From contig NZ_JAUSCJ010000013.1 in assembly GCF_030651185.1 (NCBI RefSeq), forward strand, positions 186,001-250,000: 64,000 nt of DNA, written 5' to 3'. The DNA comes from Phenylobacterium sp. GTDB lineage: Bacteria > Pseudomonadota > Alphaproteobacteria > Caulobacterales > Caulobacteraceae. The position numbers and the translations under genes are program-made. Numbering within the stretch: position 1 is the stretch's first letter; each line of letters begins with the position of its first letter. The notes under the pieces were generated by a model. The model saw nothing but the letters and a program-made list of their open reading frames with translations. It was not told the origin of the DNA and did not search any database. This document shows positions 52,767 to 61,349 of the stretch, piece after piece.

Positions 52767-54829
52767 AAACTCTTGCGGATCCGCAGGTTCCACATACGGC
52801 CAAAGCGCAGGTCGCGCACGTCGGTATAGGCGAGCGCGCTGCGGTCGCGCGGCCCGGCATAGACCTCGCGGGTGCGCTGTGCGCTGCGCTCGGTGACGTT
52901 CATCAGCTCCAGCCGAACGCTGAGGTCGGGCCTGGGCTTGTACTCCCCGAACAGGGTGACCCAGGTGTCGAGCTTGCGGGTCTCGATCTCCGACAGGCGA
53001 TAGGCGCGGTCGCGCCAGCCATAGGCGTCGTTGGCGTTGGAGCCGCCCCGGTTGACGTCGATCCCCCAGTTGGATTTCCACCGGGCCAGGTCCTGGGTGA
53101 AATGCAGGTCCCATTCCACATGGCGCAGGCCGGAGATCTGGCGCGCCTGCGAGGTCAGCGGGTCGGTCACCTCCGAGCGCCGCCAGATGGCCTGGGCCTT
53201 AAGCTGGGCCGCCGGGATGTGGAAGCGATCCAGGGGCAGGCTGAGACTGGCCTGCACCTCATCCTTGGTCCCCTTGCCGATATTGCCCGGCGCGTCCGCG
53301 ACGCTGCCGCCAGGCCCGAAGATCGGCGCGCGGTCGATGACATCGGTGAGTTCGTAGTGGCGCAGGGTCAGGATCGCCGCCCCGCTCTTCCAGAACCGCT
53401 GCTCCACAGCGGCCTCCACCACCCAGGCCTGCTGCGGCGACAGGTCGGGATTGCCCGCGATCACGGTGCCGGTGTTGGCCACCGACGACGGGGCGACGAA
53501 GTCGTCGAAGTTCAGCTGCCCCACCTCGCGCTCGACCCGCAGGCGGACCTGGGTGTTGGGCGTCGCCGACCAGGTTACCGCCACGCGCGGCTTGGTGAAC
53601 TGGAGCTGCTTCTCCAGCAGCACATCCCCCTCTGACACGATGGTTGAACGCTCCTGGCGCAGACCCGCCTCGACGGAGACGGCGTCGTTGGGACGCCAGG
53701 TCGCCGTTGCGAAGAGCTCGCCGCGCTTCTCGGTGACCAGCACGCTGGCGGCCGGCAGGCGGACCTTCACCGCATTCTGGAGCAGCGTCGTGGTGTTATC
53801 GAGCTTGTTGTAGGCCGCCTCGGCGCCGAACTCCCAGGTCAGGGCCGGCGACTGGGCGAAGCGCACATGCCCCCGCCCGACGCTTTCCGTCGTCTTGCGG
53901 TCGCCCTCGAACTGCCGGATCAGGTTGGCGCCTTCGAACCGCGACTTGGTGGTGTTGTTGTTCCACTGCTGGAAGGCCACCGCCTCCAGGTCCAGGCGCG
54001 GCGACAGCGGGCGCGTAAAGCGGCCGCCCACCTCGGCCTGCAGCCGGTCCATGGTGTCGTACTGGTATTCCTTGCCGCCCGGGAACCGGAAGCGGTCGGT
54101 GATCTCCGCCGAATAGGGGGTCATCATGTAGGCTGCGTTCAGCCGCAGCTTGCCCCCGGCCAACGGGGTCTCATAGGCGCCGGTGGTCCACTGCTTGAGG
54201 CCCTTCCCGTCGGCGTCCACGTCGGAGAGGATCAGGATCGAGCCATTCGCCGCGGTGCGGATGCGTTGGCCGTCGCCCAGCTGGTCATCGGGACCGTAGC
54301 CCAGGATGATCGAGGCCTCCGCTGAGCGCCCCCCGGCCCAACGCCACTGGCCCTCGGCGCGGAAGCTGCCCAGGACGCGACCGTCGTAGAGGGCGTAGGC
54401 GCCCGTCGTCGTCGCGCCGCGGAACCCGGCCGTCGACTTGCGCACCACGTTGACCACCACGGTGCGGCCCTGCATGTCGATACCCGGCGCGCCGCCGCGG
54501 ATCAGGTCCACATGGGCCACCGCGGCCGCCGGGATGCGCTTGAGGATCTCGTCGAGGGCGTCGTTCTTGGCCACCGCCGGCTCGCCGTCGATCAGCACGT
54601 TGCCGCCCGATCCGGCCAGGCCACGCACCACCGTCCCCTTGTCGAAGGAGAAGCCCGGCACTCGGATCACCATGTCGTACGCCGTCGAGGGCGAGGACTC
54701 GGCGAAGAAGGCTGTGGGATAGGCGATCACCCCGGTTTCGGAGGTGGCGGCCTTGGCAGGGGTCACCGCGGCCGACGGCTCGGCCGCGGCCAGGGCGGCC
54801 ACCGCCGCCGCGATCATCAGCATACTCAT
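52763..54829 (-). CDS. TonB-dependent receptor-like outer membrane protein
   Basis: This protein of about 688 residues has a signal peptide, a plug domain (VIRVPGFSFDKGTVVRGLAGSGGNVLIDGEPA; DLIRGGAPGIDMQGRTVVVNVV) and a long beta-barrel of alternating strands ending in FGRMWNLRIRKSF with the terminal Phe of outer-membrane proteins. It should import a substrate using TonB. I see no carboxypeptidase-like N-terminal domain and cannot name the ligand. The ATG at 54829 has GGAGG 8 bases upstream. Confidence 0.9.
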   Translation of the reverse strand: MSMLMIAAAVAALAAAEPSAAVTPAKAATSETGVIAYPTAFFAESSPSTAYDMVIRVPGFSFDKGTVVRGLAGSGGNVLIDGEPAVAKNDALDEILKRIPAAAVAHVDLIRGGAPGIDMQGRTVVVNVVRKSTAGFRGATTTGAYALYDGRVLGSFRAEGQWRWAGGRSAEASIILGYGPDDQLGDGQRIRTAANGSILILSDVDADGKGLKQWTTGAYETPLAGGKLRLNAAYMMTPYSAEITDRFRFPGGKEYQYDTMDRLQAEVGGRFTRPLSPRLDLEAVAFQQWNNNTTKSRFEGANLIRQFEGDRKTTESVGRGHVRFAQSPALTWEFGAEAAYNKLDNTTTLLQNAVKVRLPAASVLVTEKRGELFATATWRPNDAVSVEAGLRQERSTIVSEGDVLLEKQLQFTKPRVAVTWSATPNTQVRLRVEREVGQLNFDDFVAPSSVANTGTVIAGNPDLSPQQAWVVEAAVEQRFWKSGAAILTLRHYELTDVIDRAPIFGPGGSVADAPGNIGKGTKDEVQASLSLPLDRFHIPAAQLKAQAIWRRSEVTDPLTSQARQISGLRHVEWDLHFTQDLARWKSNWGIDVNRGGSNANDAYGWRDRAYRLSEIETRKLDTWVTLFGEYKPRPDLSVRLELMNVTERSAQRTREVYAGPRDRSALAYTDVRDLRFGRMWNLRIRKSF

Positions 54830-54951
54830 CACGCGCCCCTCCCCAGGAACAGGGACGTTTCTGGCTTACTTCGTAAGCTCTCGCCACCCAACACCACCTC
54901 GATGGGGCGATTCGCCCCGCCCTGCGGCTTTGGCGTAACAAGATTGGTGGA

Positions 54952-55650
54952 TCAGACTCGTCCGGTGACCGGGATCAGGGTGCCCGTGACCGCGCTGGCG
55001 GCCGGGGAGGCCAGGAACAGGATCACCGCGGCCAGTTCGCCGGTGGTCACCCAGCTGGCGAAATCGGCGCCCTGCATGTCGGCGCGGTTGGTGGGGGTGT
55101 CGATGATCGAGGGCAGGACGGCGTTGACCGTGACCTGGCCCTTCAGTTCCTCGGCCAGGCTCTCGGTCAGGCGATGGACCCCGGCCTTGGAGGCGGCATA
55201 GGCGCCCATGCCAGCGCCCGACCTCACCGCGCCATTGGCCCCGATATTGACGATGCGGCCCGCTTCGCTGGCCCGCAGGTGCGGGATGGCCGCGCGGCTC
55301 GCATTGGCGGTGGTCTTGACGTTCATGGCGTAGAGCCGGTCCCAGACCGCCGGATCGCCGTCGGCATGGGTCTGCCAGGCGAAGCCGCCGGCCACATTGA
55401 CCAGCACGTCCAGGCCACCGAACCGAGCGGCCGCCTCATCCAGGGCCGCCTGGGCGCTGCTGGGATCGGTGAGATCGACGCCGGAAAGCGCCAGGGCGTC
55501 CGGGCCACAGGCCTCGAGCAATCCCTCGGGCGCGGTCTTGGCGAAGTCGATGAGGGCGACCTTGGCCCCCTGCCCGGCCGCGGCGCGGGCGACCGCGGCG
55601 CCGAGAATTCCGAACGCGCCGGTGACGGCGACGATGCGTGGCTGGCTCAA
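54952..55650 (-). CDS. Short-chain dehydrogenase/reductase family protein
   Basis: This 232-residue SDR has the cofactor motif TGAFGILG, NVAGG and the YAASK catalytic Tyr-Lys. The usual catalytic serine 13 residues before the Tyr is Ala here (in IGANGAVRSGAGMGAY), so activity may be altered. I chose TTG 55650, which has GGGGA 5 bases upstream, over TTG 55662. It follows the thiolase gene across a hairpin, suggesting a related CoA-ester pathway. Confidence 0.85.
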   Translation of the reverse strand: MSQPRIVAVTGAFGILGAAVARAAAGQGAKVALIDFAKTAPEGLLEACGPDALALSGVDLTDPSSAQAALDEAAARFGGLDVLVNVAGGFAWQTHADGDPAVWDRLYAMNVKTTANASRAAIPHLRASEAGRIVNIGANGAVRSGAGMGAYAASKAGVHRLTESLAEELKGQVTVNAVLPSIIDTPTNRADMQGADFASWVTTGELAAVILFLASPAASAVTGTLIPVTGRV

Positions 55651-55670
55651 GTCAGTCCCCAAGGCTGCAA

Positions 55671-55703
55671 GGCTTCCTTCTCCCGCACGGGGAGAAGGAA
55701 GCC
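55671..55703 (-). terminator. Hairpin between the thiolase and SDR genes
   Basis: A perfect 14-bp inverted repeat (GGCTTCCTTCTCCC with its complement) around a 5-base loop lies 8 bases past the thiolase stop. It resembles the 27226-27252 hairpin in having pyrimidine/purine arms and no U-tract. It may attenuate read-through into the SDR gene. Confidence 0.5.
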
Positions 55704-55710
55704 AAGGCGC

Positions 55711-56883
55711 TTAGAGGCGTTCGACGATGGTCACATTGGCCATGCCGCCGCCTTCGCACATGGTCTGCAGGCCGTACTTGCCGCCGGTGGACTCCAAGGC
55801 GTTCAGCAGGGTGGCCATCAGCTTGGTGCCCGAGGCGCCGAGCGGGTGGCCCAGCGCGATGGCGCCGCCGTTGATGTTGATCTTGTCGCGCGGCACGCCC
55901 AGCGACTTCATGTAGGCCACCGGCACCGAGGCGAAGGCCTCATTGACCTCGAAGAGGTCGATGTCGTCGACGGTCATGCCGGCGCGCTTCAGGGCGCGTT
56001 CGGTGGCCGGCAGCGGGGCTTCCAGCATGATGACGGGATCGTGGCCCAGCAGGCTCATGTGATGGATGCGGGCCAGCGGCTTGACGCCCAGTTCCTTGAG
56101 GCCCTTCTCGGAGACGATCATCACGCCCGAGGCGCCGTCGCAGATCTGGCTGGAGGAGGCCGCGGTCAGGCAGCCGTCCTCGCGCAGCAGCTTCACGCCC
56201 TTGATGCCCTCAAGGCTCGCTTCGAAGCGGATCCCTTCATCAACGGTGTGCAGGGTCTTGTTGCCCTCGGCGTCGGTCACCTCGATGGCGACGATCTCGT
56301 TCTTGAAGGCGCCGGCCTGGGTGGCGGCGATCGCGCGCTGGTGGGACTGGAAGCTGAACTCGTCCATTTGATCGCGGTTCAGGCCGTACTTCTTGGCGAC
56401 CATCTCGGCGCCGACGAACTGCGAGAACTGGATGTTGGGGTACTGTTCCTGGATGCCCGGGCTCATATAGGTGCCAAAGCCGTTCTGGGCCGGTAGGGCC
56501 GCAGACAGACCCATCGGCACGCGGGTCATGCTCTCGACGCCGGCGGCGATGACGATGTCCATGGTGCCGCTCATCACGGCCTGGGCCGCGAACTGCAGGG
56601 CCTGCTGCGAGGAACCGCACTGGCGGTCGACGCTGGTGCCGGGGACGCTTTCGGGCAGGCGCGACGCCAGCACGGCGTTGCGGCCGACATTGATCCCCTG
56701 CTCGCCCACCTGGCCGACGCAGCCCATGATCACGTCCTCCACCAGGGCCGGGTCGGCCTTGGTGCGGTCGATGAGGTCATTGAGGACATTGGCGGCCAGA
56801 TCGACCGGATGCCAGTCCTTCAGTTTGCCACCCTTGCGGCCGCCGGCCGTGCGTGAGGCCGCGACGATATAGGCTTCGCCCAT
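55711..56883 (-). CDS. Acetyl-CoA acetyltransferase (FadA5-like thiolase)
   Basis: This 390-residue thiolase has the nucleophile in [17 protein letters not shown] (C89), [14 protein letters not shown] (H346) and [10 protein letters not shown] (C376). The DRQCGSSQQ sequence is characteristic of the FadA5 type known from mycobacterial steroid side-chain degradation, which suggests a bulky 3-ketoacyl-CoA substrate. An SDR gene follows on the same strand and three acyl-CoA dehydrogenase genes lie elsewhere in the window. Confidence 0.92.
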   Translation of the reverse strand: MGEAYIVAASRTAGGRKGGKLKDWHPVDLAANVLNDLIDRTKADPALVEDVIMGCVGQVGEQGINVGRNAVLASRLPESVPGTSVDRQCGSSQQALQFAAQAVMSGTMDIVIAAGVESMTRVPMGLSAALPAQNGFGTYMSPGIQEQYPNIQFSQFVGAEMVAKKYGLNRDQMDEFSFQSHQRAIAATQAGAFKNEIVAIEVTDAEGNKTLHTVDEGIRFEASLEGIKGVKLLREDGCLTAASSSQICDGASGVMIVSEKGLKELGVKPLARIHHMSLLGHDPVIMLEAPLPATERALKRAGMTVDDIDLFEVNEAFASVPVAYMKSLGVPRDKININGGAIALGHPLGASGTKLMATLLNALESTGGKYGLQTMCEGGGMANVTIVERL

Positions 56884-57040
56884 GGTTCCGCTCCCTTTGG
56901 AATTGCGCGTCTCTTGCGCGTCGGAAAGCTAACTAAGCGGGCGCCGTCACGGAAGCCAACGGGGCTCGCACTCAGGCCAGATTACAGCGCTCTCGAAATG
57001 GGCCACAAGCGTTGCCTGAATCCGGCGGAACCCAGATCCC

Positions 57041-57745
57041 ATGACCCTGAAACGCCGCGTGGATTTCCTGGCCCACCTGCTCAAAGCCACCTTGCGGCAG
57101 CACCATCGGGAGCTGACGCCGGTCTTCGCGCCCCACATCCCCAATGAGGCCGTGGTGATCGACGTGGGGGCCCACGCCGGACAGTTCTCGAAACTGTTCG
57201 CCAGGATGGCCCCGCGGGGCCGGGTCTATGCCTTCGAGCCGTCCGCCTATGCGCGCTCCATCCTCACCCGGTCGCTGGCCTTCAACCGGCTGGACCACGT
57301 GAAGGTGATCCCCATGGGGTTGTCGGACGCGCCCGCCGAACTGATCCTGCGCACCCCGATCAAGGCGCGGGGCGGCCTCGGCTTCGGCATCGCCCACTTC
57401 GGCGAGGACGGCGCTGACACTCGCGACACCCTGGACCAGGTGGTCCCGCTGACCACGCTGGACGCCTTCGCCGAGCAGGAAGGGCTGAGCCGGCTGGACT
57501 TCCTGAAGGCCGATGTCGAAGGCTGGGAGGTCAATGTGCTGAGGGGCGGCCTCGGAACCTTGGCGAAACACCGCCCGGCCCTGTTCCTGGAAATCTCGGA
57601 CGCGTCCCTCGCCCGCGCCGGCGCCAAGCCCACCGACATCTGGGACATCCTGCGGCCCCTTGGCTACCGCGCGCTCAAGGCGCCCGACTTCGTGGCGGTG
57701 GACGGCTATGCCGGGGTCGAGGACTATCTGTTCGTGGCCGACTAG
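57041..57745 (+). CDS. FkbM-family methyltransferase
   Basis: This 234-residue SAM-dependent methyltransferase of the FkbM type has VVIDVGAHAGQFSKLF as motif I (37-52), VYAFEPS and LDFLKADVEGWEVNVLRG. The family often methylates sugars of surface polysaccharides or glycans. It is divergent from the thiolase and converges on the cupin/GT2/GNAT operon with a shared CTAG stop, so a link to that polysaccharide-type operon is possible. Confidence 0.92.
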   Translation: MTLKRRVDFLAHLLKATLRQHHRELTPVFAPHIPNEAVVIDVGAHAGQFSKLFARMAPRGRVYAFEPSAYARSILTRSLAFNRLDHVKVIPMGLSDAPAELILRTPIKARGGLGFGIAHFGEDGADTRDTLDQVVPLTTLDAFAEQEGLSRLDFLKADVEGWEVNVLRGGLGTLAKHRPALFLEISDASLARAGAKPTDIWDILRPLGYRALKAPDFVAVDGYAGVEDYLFVAD

Positions 57746-58659
57746 ACCGGCAGCAGGCTCCCCAGCCGCTCGCCGTCCAGCTTGAAGCTGGTGGGCAGGA
57801 CCCGCGGATTGGGCTTCTGCAGCTTCAGCGCCTTGGCGCCGCGCGCCACCGCCAGCTTGCCCAGCGCGCCCGGCGTGAATCCGTTCTGGATGCGCGGCCG
57901 TTGCGCGCCCAGCCGGCGGCGCAGGACGCCGTTGGCGTAGATCACGTTGGCGCGCATCAGGGCCTGGGGCGTCATGAATTCGATGGAGAGCGAGACGTTG
58001 AGCATCGGGCCGTTCTCGATCCGGTGCGGGGCGTTCTGGGCCCAGGTGACCATCTTGCCGGGCGTCAGGTCGTGGACCTCCGCGCCCTTGTCCCAGGCGG
58101 GGTCGAAGGCGAACTGCTCGGCGGTCTCCCGCAGCACGATCTTCTCCAGGGCCTCGTCGCCCACATAGGGGTCGGCCACCGGATAGACCCAGACTCGCTT
58201 GCGGCCGCGCAACTGCCAGAGCGACACCAGCGGCACGTCCAGATGGTAGAAGACCTGGGCGTTGGCCGAGGAGATCAGCATGCCCAGGTCGCGCTTGAAG
58301 GTCCGCAGGCCCGGCGCGTGGGCCGCCTTCTCGGCGAAGATCTCGTCTCCCAGGGCGGCGTATTCGGGCAGGTGCAGGTTGGTCTCGCGCAGGTTCAGCC
58401 AGATGCGCCCCGACTGGGCGGCCTCCAACAGCTTTGACCCGGTCAGCGTCCCGGCCGAACCGCGCCGCCAGGTGGTCCAGGCCACGGGGTCCTCGCCCAT
58501 GGTGAAGACGCCCAGCTTCTCGCGCGGATAGCGGTCCAGCAGCGCCTCGAGCCCGGCGTCGTCGAACATCGGCCGCGCGTGCAGATCGTGCTCGAAGGCC
58601 AGGTTCGACCGGGTGAAGGCGGCGCCCTTTTCCGGCGTCCAGTCTTTGATGATGCTCAT
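57742..58659 (-). CDS. Cupin-like protein (HxD type, 2OG oxygenase-like)
   Basis: This 305-residue protein has a cupin/JmjC-like core: VFYHLDVPLVSLWQLRGRKRVWVYP with H139 and D141, and a distal histidine in NAPHRIENGPMLNVSLS. The pattern suggests an Fe(II)/2-oxoglutarate oxygenase of the JmjC/cupin_8 type. It is the last gene of a GNAT-GT2-cupin operon, and its ATG overlaps the glycosyltransferase stop (ATGA). Its substrate is unknown. Confidence 0.8.
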   Translation of the reverse strand: MSIIKDWTPEKGAAFTRSNLAFEHDLHARPMFDDAGLEALLDRYPREKLGVFTMGEDPVAWTTWRRGSAGTLTGSKLLEAAQSGRIWLNLRETNLHLPEYAALGDEIFAEKAAHAPGLRTFKRDLGMLISSANAQVFYHLDVPLVSLWQLRGRKRVWVYPVADPYVGDEALEKIVLRETAEQFAFDPAWDKGAEVHDLTPGKMVTWAQNAPHRIENGPMLNVSLSIEFMTPQALMRANVIYANGVLRRRLGAQRPRIQNGFTPGALGKLAVARGAKALKLQKPNPRVLPTSFKLDGERLGSLLPV

Positions 58660-59591
58660 GTCGGAGCCCTCAGGCCGTAGAAGTGAATCTTGAAGGGACC
58701 CCACCACAGGGTCTTGCCCAGGCCGCGCGCGGCGCGGTCCAGGGTGAAGGCGAAGCGCGGGCTGCGGACCAGCCACTGAACGGCGGCGATCAGGCCGAAC
58801 ACCCCGGCCTGCCCCATCCCGATGGCCATCCAGCGCGCGACGCCCAGACGGTCGGGCGGGGTGCTGATGGCGCAGTGGGCCGAGGGCCCCTGCCCGTAGG
58901 CGAAGGCCCGGGCGATCGTGTAGTCCAGGGTCAGGCGGCTGGGCACGGGGTCTTCCCAGACCCAGGCGTCGGGCGCCCAGGCGAAGGTCGCGCCCTTGGC
59001 CTTCATGCCGCCGAACAGCAGATCGTCCTCACCGCCGATGTGGTTGCGCAGCGCCGAGAACGGGGCCTTCGGATCCGGCAGGCTGGCGCGGCGCAGCAGA
59101 CTGTCGCCACAGCCGTAATAGTGATCGATCACCCCCTCGCGCGGGCCGTCGCCGACCCGGGAGAAGAACCATTCCAGATAGGCGCGGTGCTTGACCAGGC
59201 CTGCGGGCGCGCGGCCGCGCACCGGGCCGAACACCACATCGGCGTCGTACCTGGCCTGCGCGGCCAGCAGGGCGGCCAGCCAGCCGGCCGGCGCCTCCTC
59301 GTCGTCATCCAGGAAGGCGATGAAGTCACCCCGCGCCTTGGCCATGGCCGCGTTGCGGGCGTTGGCCACGCCGGGCTCAGGCTCGTGCACATAGACCACC
59401 GGGAACGGCGCGTCGGCCGCCAGGGCCTGGACCAGGGCTTTCGCCGAGGGGACCTGGTCATTGTCCACCACCACCAGCTCCAGGGTCGCGGGATCAACGC
59501 CGGCCTGGAGGAAGGTCGAGCGCGCAGCCGTGGCCAGTCCATCCAGCCGGCGCTGGGTGGGAATGATCAGGCTGACACGCGGCGTGGCCAT
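58656..59591 (-). CDS. Family 2 glycosyltransferase
   Basis: This 311-residue GT-A glycosyltransferase has MATPRVSLIIPTQRR, VVVDNDQ, the DDDE metal motif (95-98) in DFIAFLDDDEEAPAG, and ED acid residues in GGEDDLLFGG. A hydrophobic stretch near the C terminus (GQAGVFGLIAAVQWLV) may anchor it in the membrane. The start at 59591 is 4 bases after the GNAT gene; the longer frame upstream is a shadow. Confidence 0.92.
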   Translation of the reverse strand: MATPRVSLIIPTQRRLDGLATAARSTFLQAGVDPATLELVVVDNDQVPSAKALVQALAADAPFPVVYVHEPEPGVANARNAAMAKARGDFIAFLDDDEEAPAGWLAALLAAQARYDADVVFGPVRGRAPAGLVKHRAYLEWFFSRVGDGPREGVIDHYYGCGDSLLRRASLPDPKAPFSALRNHIGGEDDLLFGGMKAKGATFAWAPDAWVWEDPVPSRLTLDYTIARAFAYGQGPSAHCAISTPPDRLGVARWMAIGMGQAGVFGLIAAVQWLVRSPRFAFTLDRAARGLGKTLWWGPFKIHFYGLRAPT

Positions 59592-59595
59592 GGGA

Positions 59596-60738
59596 TCAGA
59601 CGGCCTCGAGTTCGGCGGCAGGCTTGCGCGTGCGGGCGGCGATGGCCTGGGCGACGCCCTTGGCGCGGCCGGCGAAGGAGAGTTCGCTGCTGGCGATGAT
59701 GTCCAGGCGGCGGCGCAGCTTGCCCACCGCGCCCTGGCCGTGGGCGCCGGCCAGGGTCCAGGCCTGTTCCGACATCTGGGCCGCGCGGCCGCCGAGGTTG
59801 GCCGCGGTGGCGACGCCCTCGCCGATCGTCCGCGTAGTGAGCGCATAGGGGCGCTTGTAGTGCTCGTGGCCGGGGCCGAGGTCATAGGTGATCAGGCCCA
59901 TCTCCGGCATGGCGGCGATGGCCCGGCCCAGGAACACCTGGCCCGGCGACCAGGCGGAGAGCTCCGGATCGGTCGACGCGATCCACGGGTGATAGACGCC
60001 GCCCTGGCGGATGCCGAAATGCCCCGCCACCAGCCGATCGCCGGCATAGAGGTTGACCATCAGGCCCTGGAAGTCGCCGTCCTGGCGCTCGAACAGCAAC
60101 TGCAGCAGGCCCTGGGTCCAGTCGGCGTTCAGGAAGCCGTGGGCGCCGGTGCGGGCCAGTTGCTCACGCTTCCAGCGCAGCAGGGTCTCGAAGGCCGCCG
60201 GGTCGCGGTCGGCGCCGCGGATCGACAGCTCGCCGACCTCGCGGTCCAGCTTGTGGTCCAGGCGGCGATAGTTCTTGAACCGCTTGGGGCTGGCGGCGCG
60301 CAGGGCCTCCAGATAGGCCTCGGCGGTGGTCTCAAGCTCGATGACGAAGCTCTCGCGTTCCACGGCGCCAAAGCCGTTGAAGGCGTTGTTCGGGTCGGTG
60401 AGACCGGTGAAGCGGTAGACCGACAGGCCGGCCGCGGCCAGGGCCTCGTCGGCGTCCAGGCCCCGCTCGGCCACCAGGCCGTGATAGTCCGAAAGCGGGG
60501 CGCCGATGGGCCGCGCATAGCTGCCCGGACGGCGGTGATAGGCCAGGAAGCCCGCGGTGCGGCCCGGCCAGCGCCAGACGGTGACCCGCGCGTCGCCGCG
60601 CACCTTGCCCACCGCGATCGCGAAGTCCGGCCCCATCAGCGGGTTGGCGAATTCGGGACGGCTGGCGCACAGCGACCGCCAAGTGGCGATGTCGGTGTCC
60701 GAAAGGTCGCTCGGATGGAAGGTCTCGGCGGTCAGCAT
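59596..60738 (-). CDS. GNAT-type (CelD/FemX-like) acyltransferase
   Basis: This 380-residue double-GNAT-fold protein of the CelD/BcsL type has FVIELETTAEAYLEAL, SPKRFKNYRRLDHKL and WIASTDPELSAWSPGQVFLGRAI, all typical of the group. Such proteins act in polysaccharide modification; in Caulobacter a protein of this type (HfsK) serves holdfast synthesis. Whether this is that orthologue cannot be decided here. It heads the operon with the GT2 and cupin genes. Confidence 0.85.
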   Translation of the reverse strand: MLTAETFHPSDLSDTDIATWRSLCASRPEFANPLMGPDFAIAVGKVRGDARVTVWRWPGRTAGFLAYHRRPGSYARPIGAPLSDYHGLVAERGLDADEALAAAGLSVYRFTGLTDPNNAFNGFGAVERESFVIELETTAEAYLEALRAASPKRFKNYRRLDHKLDREVGELSIRGADRDPAAFETLLRWKREQLARTGAHGFLNADWTQGLLQLLFERQDGDFQGLMVNLYAGDRLVAGHFGIRQGGVYHPWIASTDPELSAWSPGQVFLGRAIAAMPEMGLITYDLGPGHEHYKRPYALTTRTIGEGVATAANLGGRAAQMSEQAWTLAGAHGQGAVGKLRRRLDIIASSELSFAGRAKGVAQAIAARTRKPAAELEAV

Positions 60739-60835
60739 GGTCTTAAGCCCTAGCTTGTCCCGGTTAGGGAAAGGTGGACTTCAGCGCTGCAAACCACATG
60801 CCTCAACACGTGTGCCAGTTCGCGTCACAGGCGAA

Positions 60836-61330
60836 CTAGGTGAATGAATTCCTAAGGATGGCCTCAAGCCATTCGACGTCGACCTCATCGAAGGCGGCGA
60901 GCTCGGTGGAGTCCACATCCAGCACGGCGATCAACGCTCCGGCGGCGTCGAACACGGGGATCACCACCTCGCTCGCCGACCGGCCGTCGCAGGCGATATG
61001 GCCCGGGAAGGCGTGGACGTCGGGGACAAGCTGGGTCTGGCCGGTGGCCGCCGCCGCGCCGCAGACCCCACGGCCATAGGCGATGCGCAGGCAGCCGAGC
61101 GTCCCCTGATAGGGGCCCACCACCAGCTCACGCTCCCTCTCCGGGTCGACGACGTAGAAGCCGGTCCAGAAAAAGTGATCGAAACTGGCGGCCAGCATCG
61201 AGGCGATGGTGGCCATCCGCGCCGTGCGGTTGGGTTCGCCGTCCAGCACCGCGGCGATCTCAACCGCCACCGTCGCATAGCGGGCGGCCTTGTCGTCGGG
61301 CAGGGTCAGGTCGTTGAAGGCTTCGGCCAT
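60836..61330 (-). CDS. msrC: Free methionine-(R)-sulfoxide reductase (GAF domain)
   Basis: This 164-residue single-GAF-domain enzyme reduces free methionine-R-sulfoxide. The three conserved cysteines are present: C80 in TLGCLRIAYG, C90 in GVCG and C114 in HIACDGRSASEVV. The FFWTGFYVVD and GPYQGTLGC segments are typical of the family. It is a single gene following the response regulator gene on the same strand. Confidence 0.93.
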   Translation of the reverse strand: MAEAFNDLTLPDDKAARYATVAVEIAAVLDGEPNRTARMATIASMLAASFDHFFWTGFYVVDPERERELVVGPYQGTLGCLRIAYGRGVCGAAAATGQTQLVPDVHAFPGHIACDGRSASEVVIPVFDAAGALIAVLDVDSTELAAFDEVDVEWLEAILRNSFT

Positions 61331-61349
61331 GGGGGCCGTATATAGGGCT

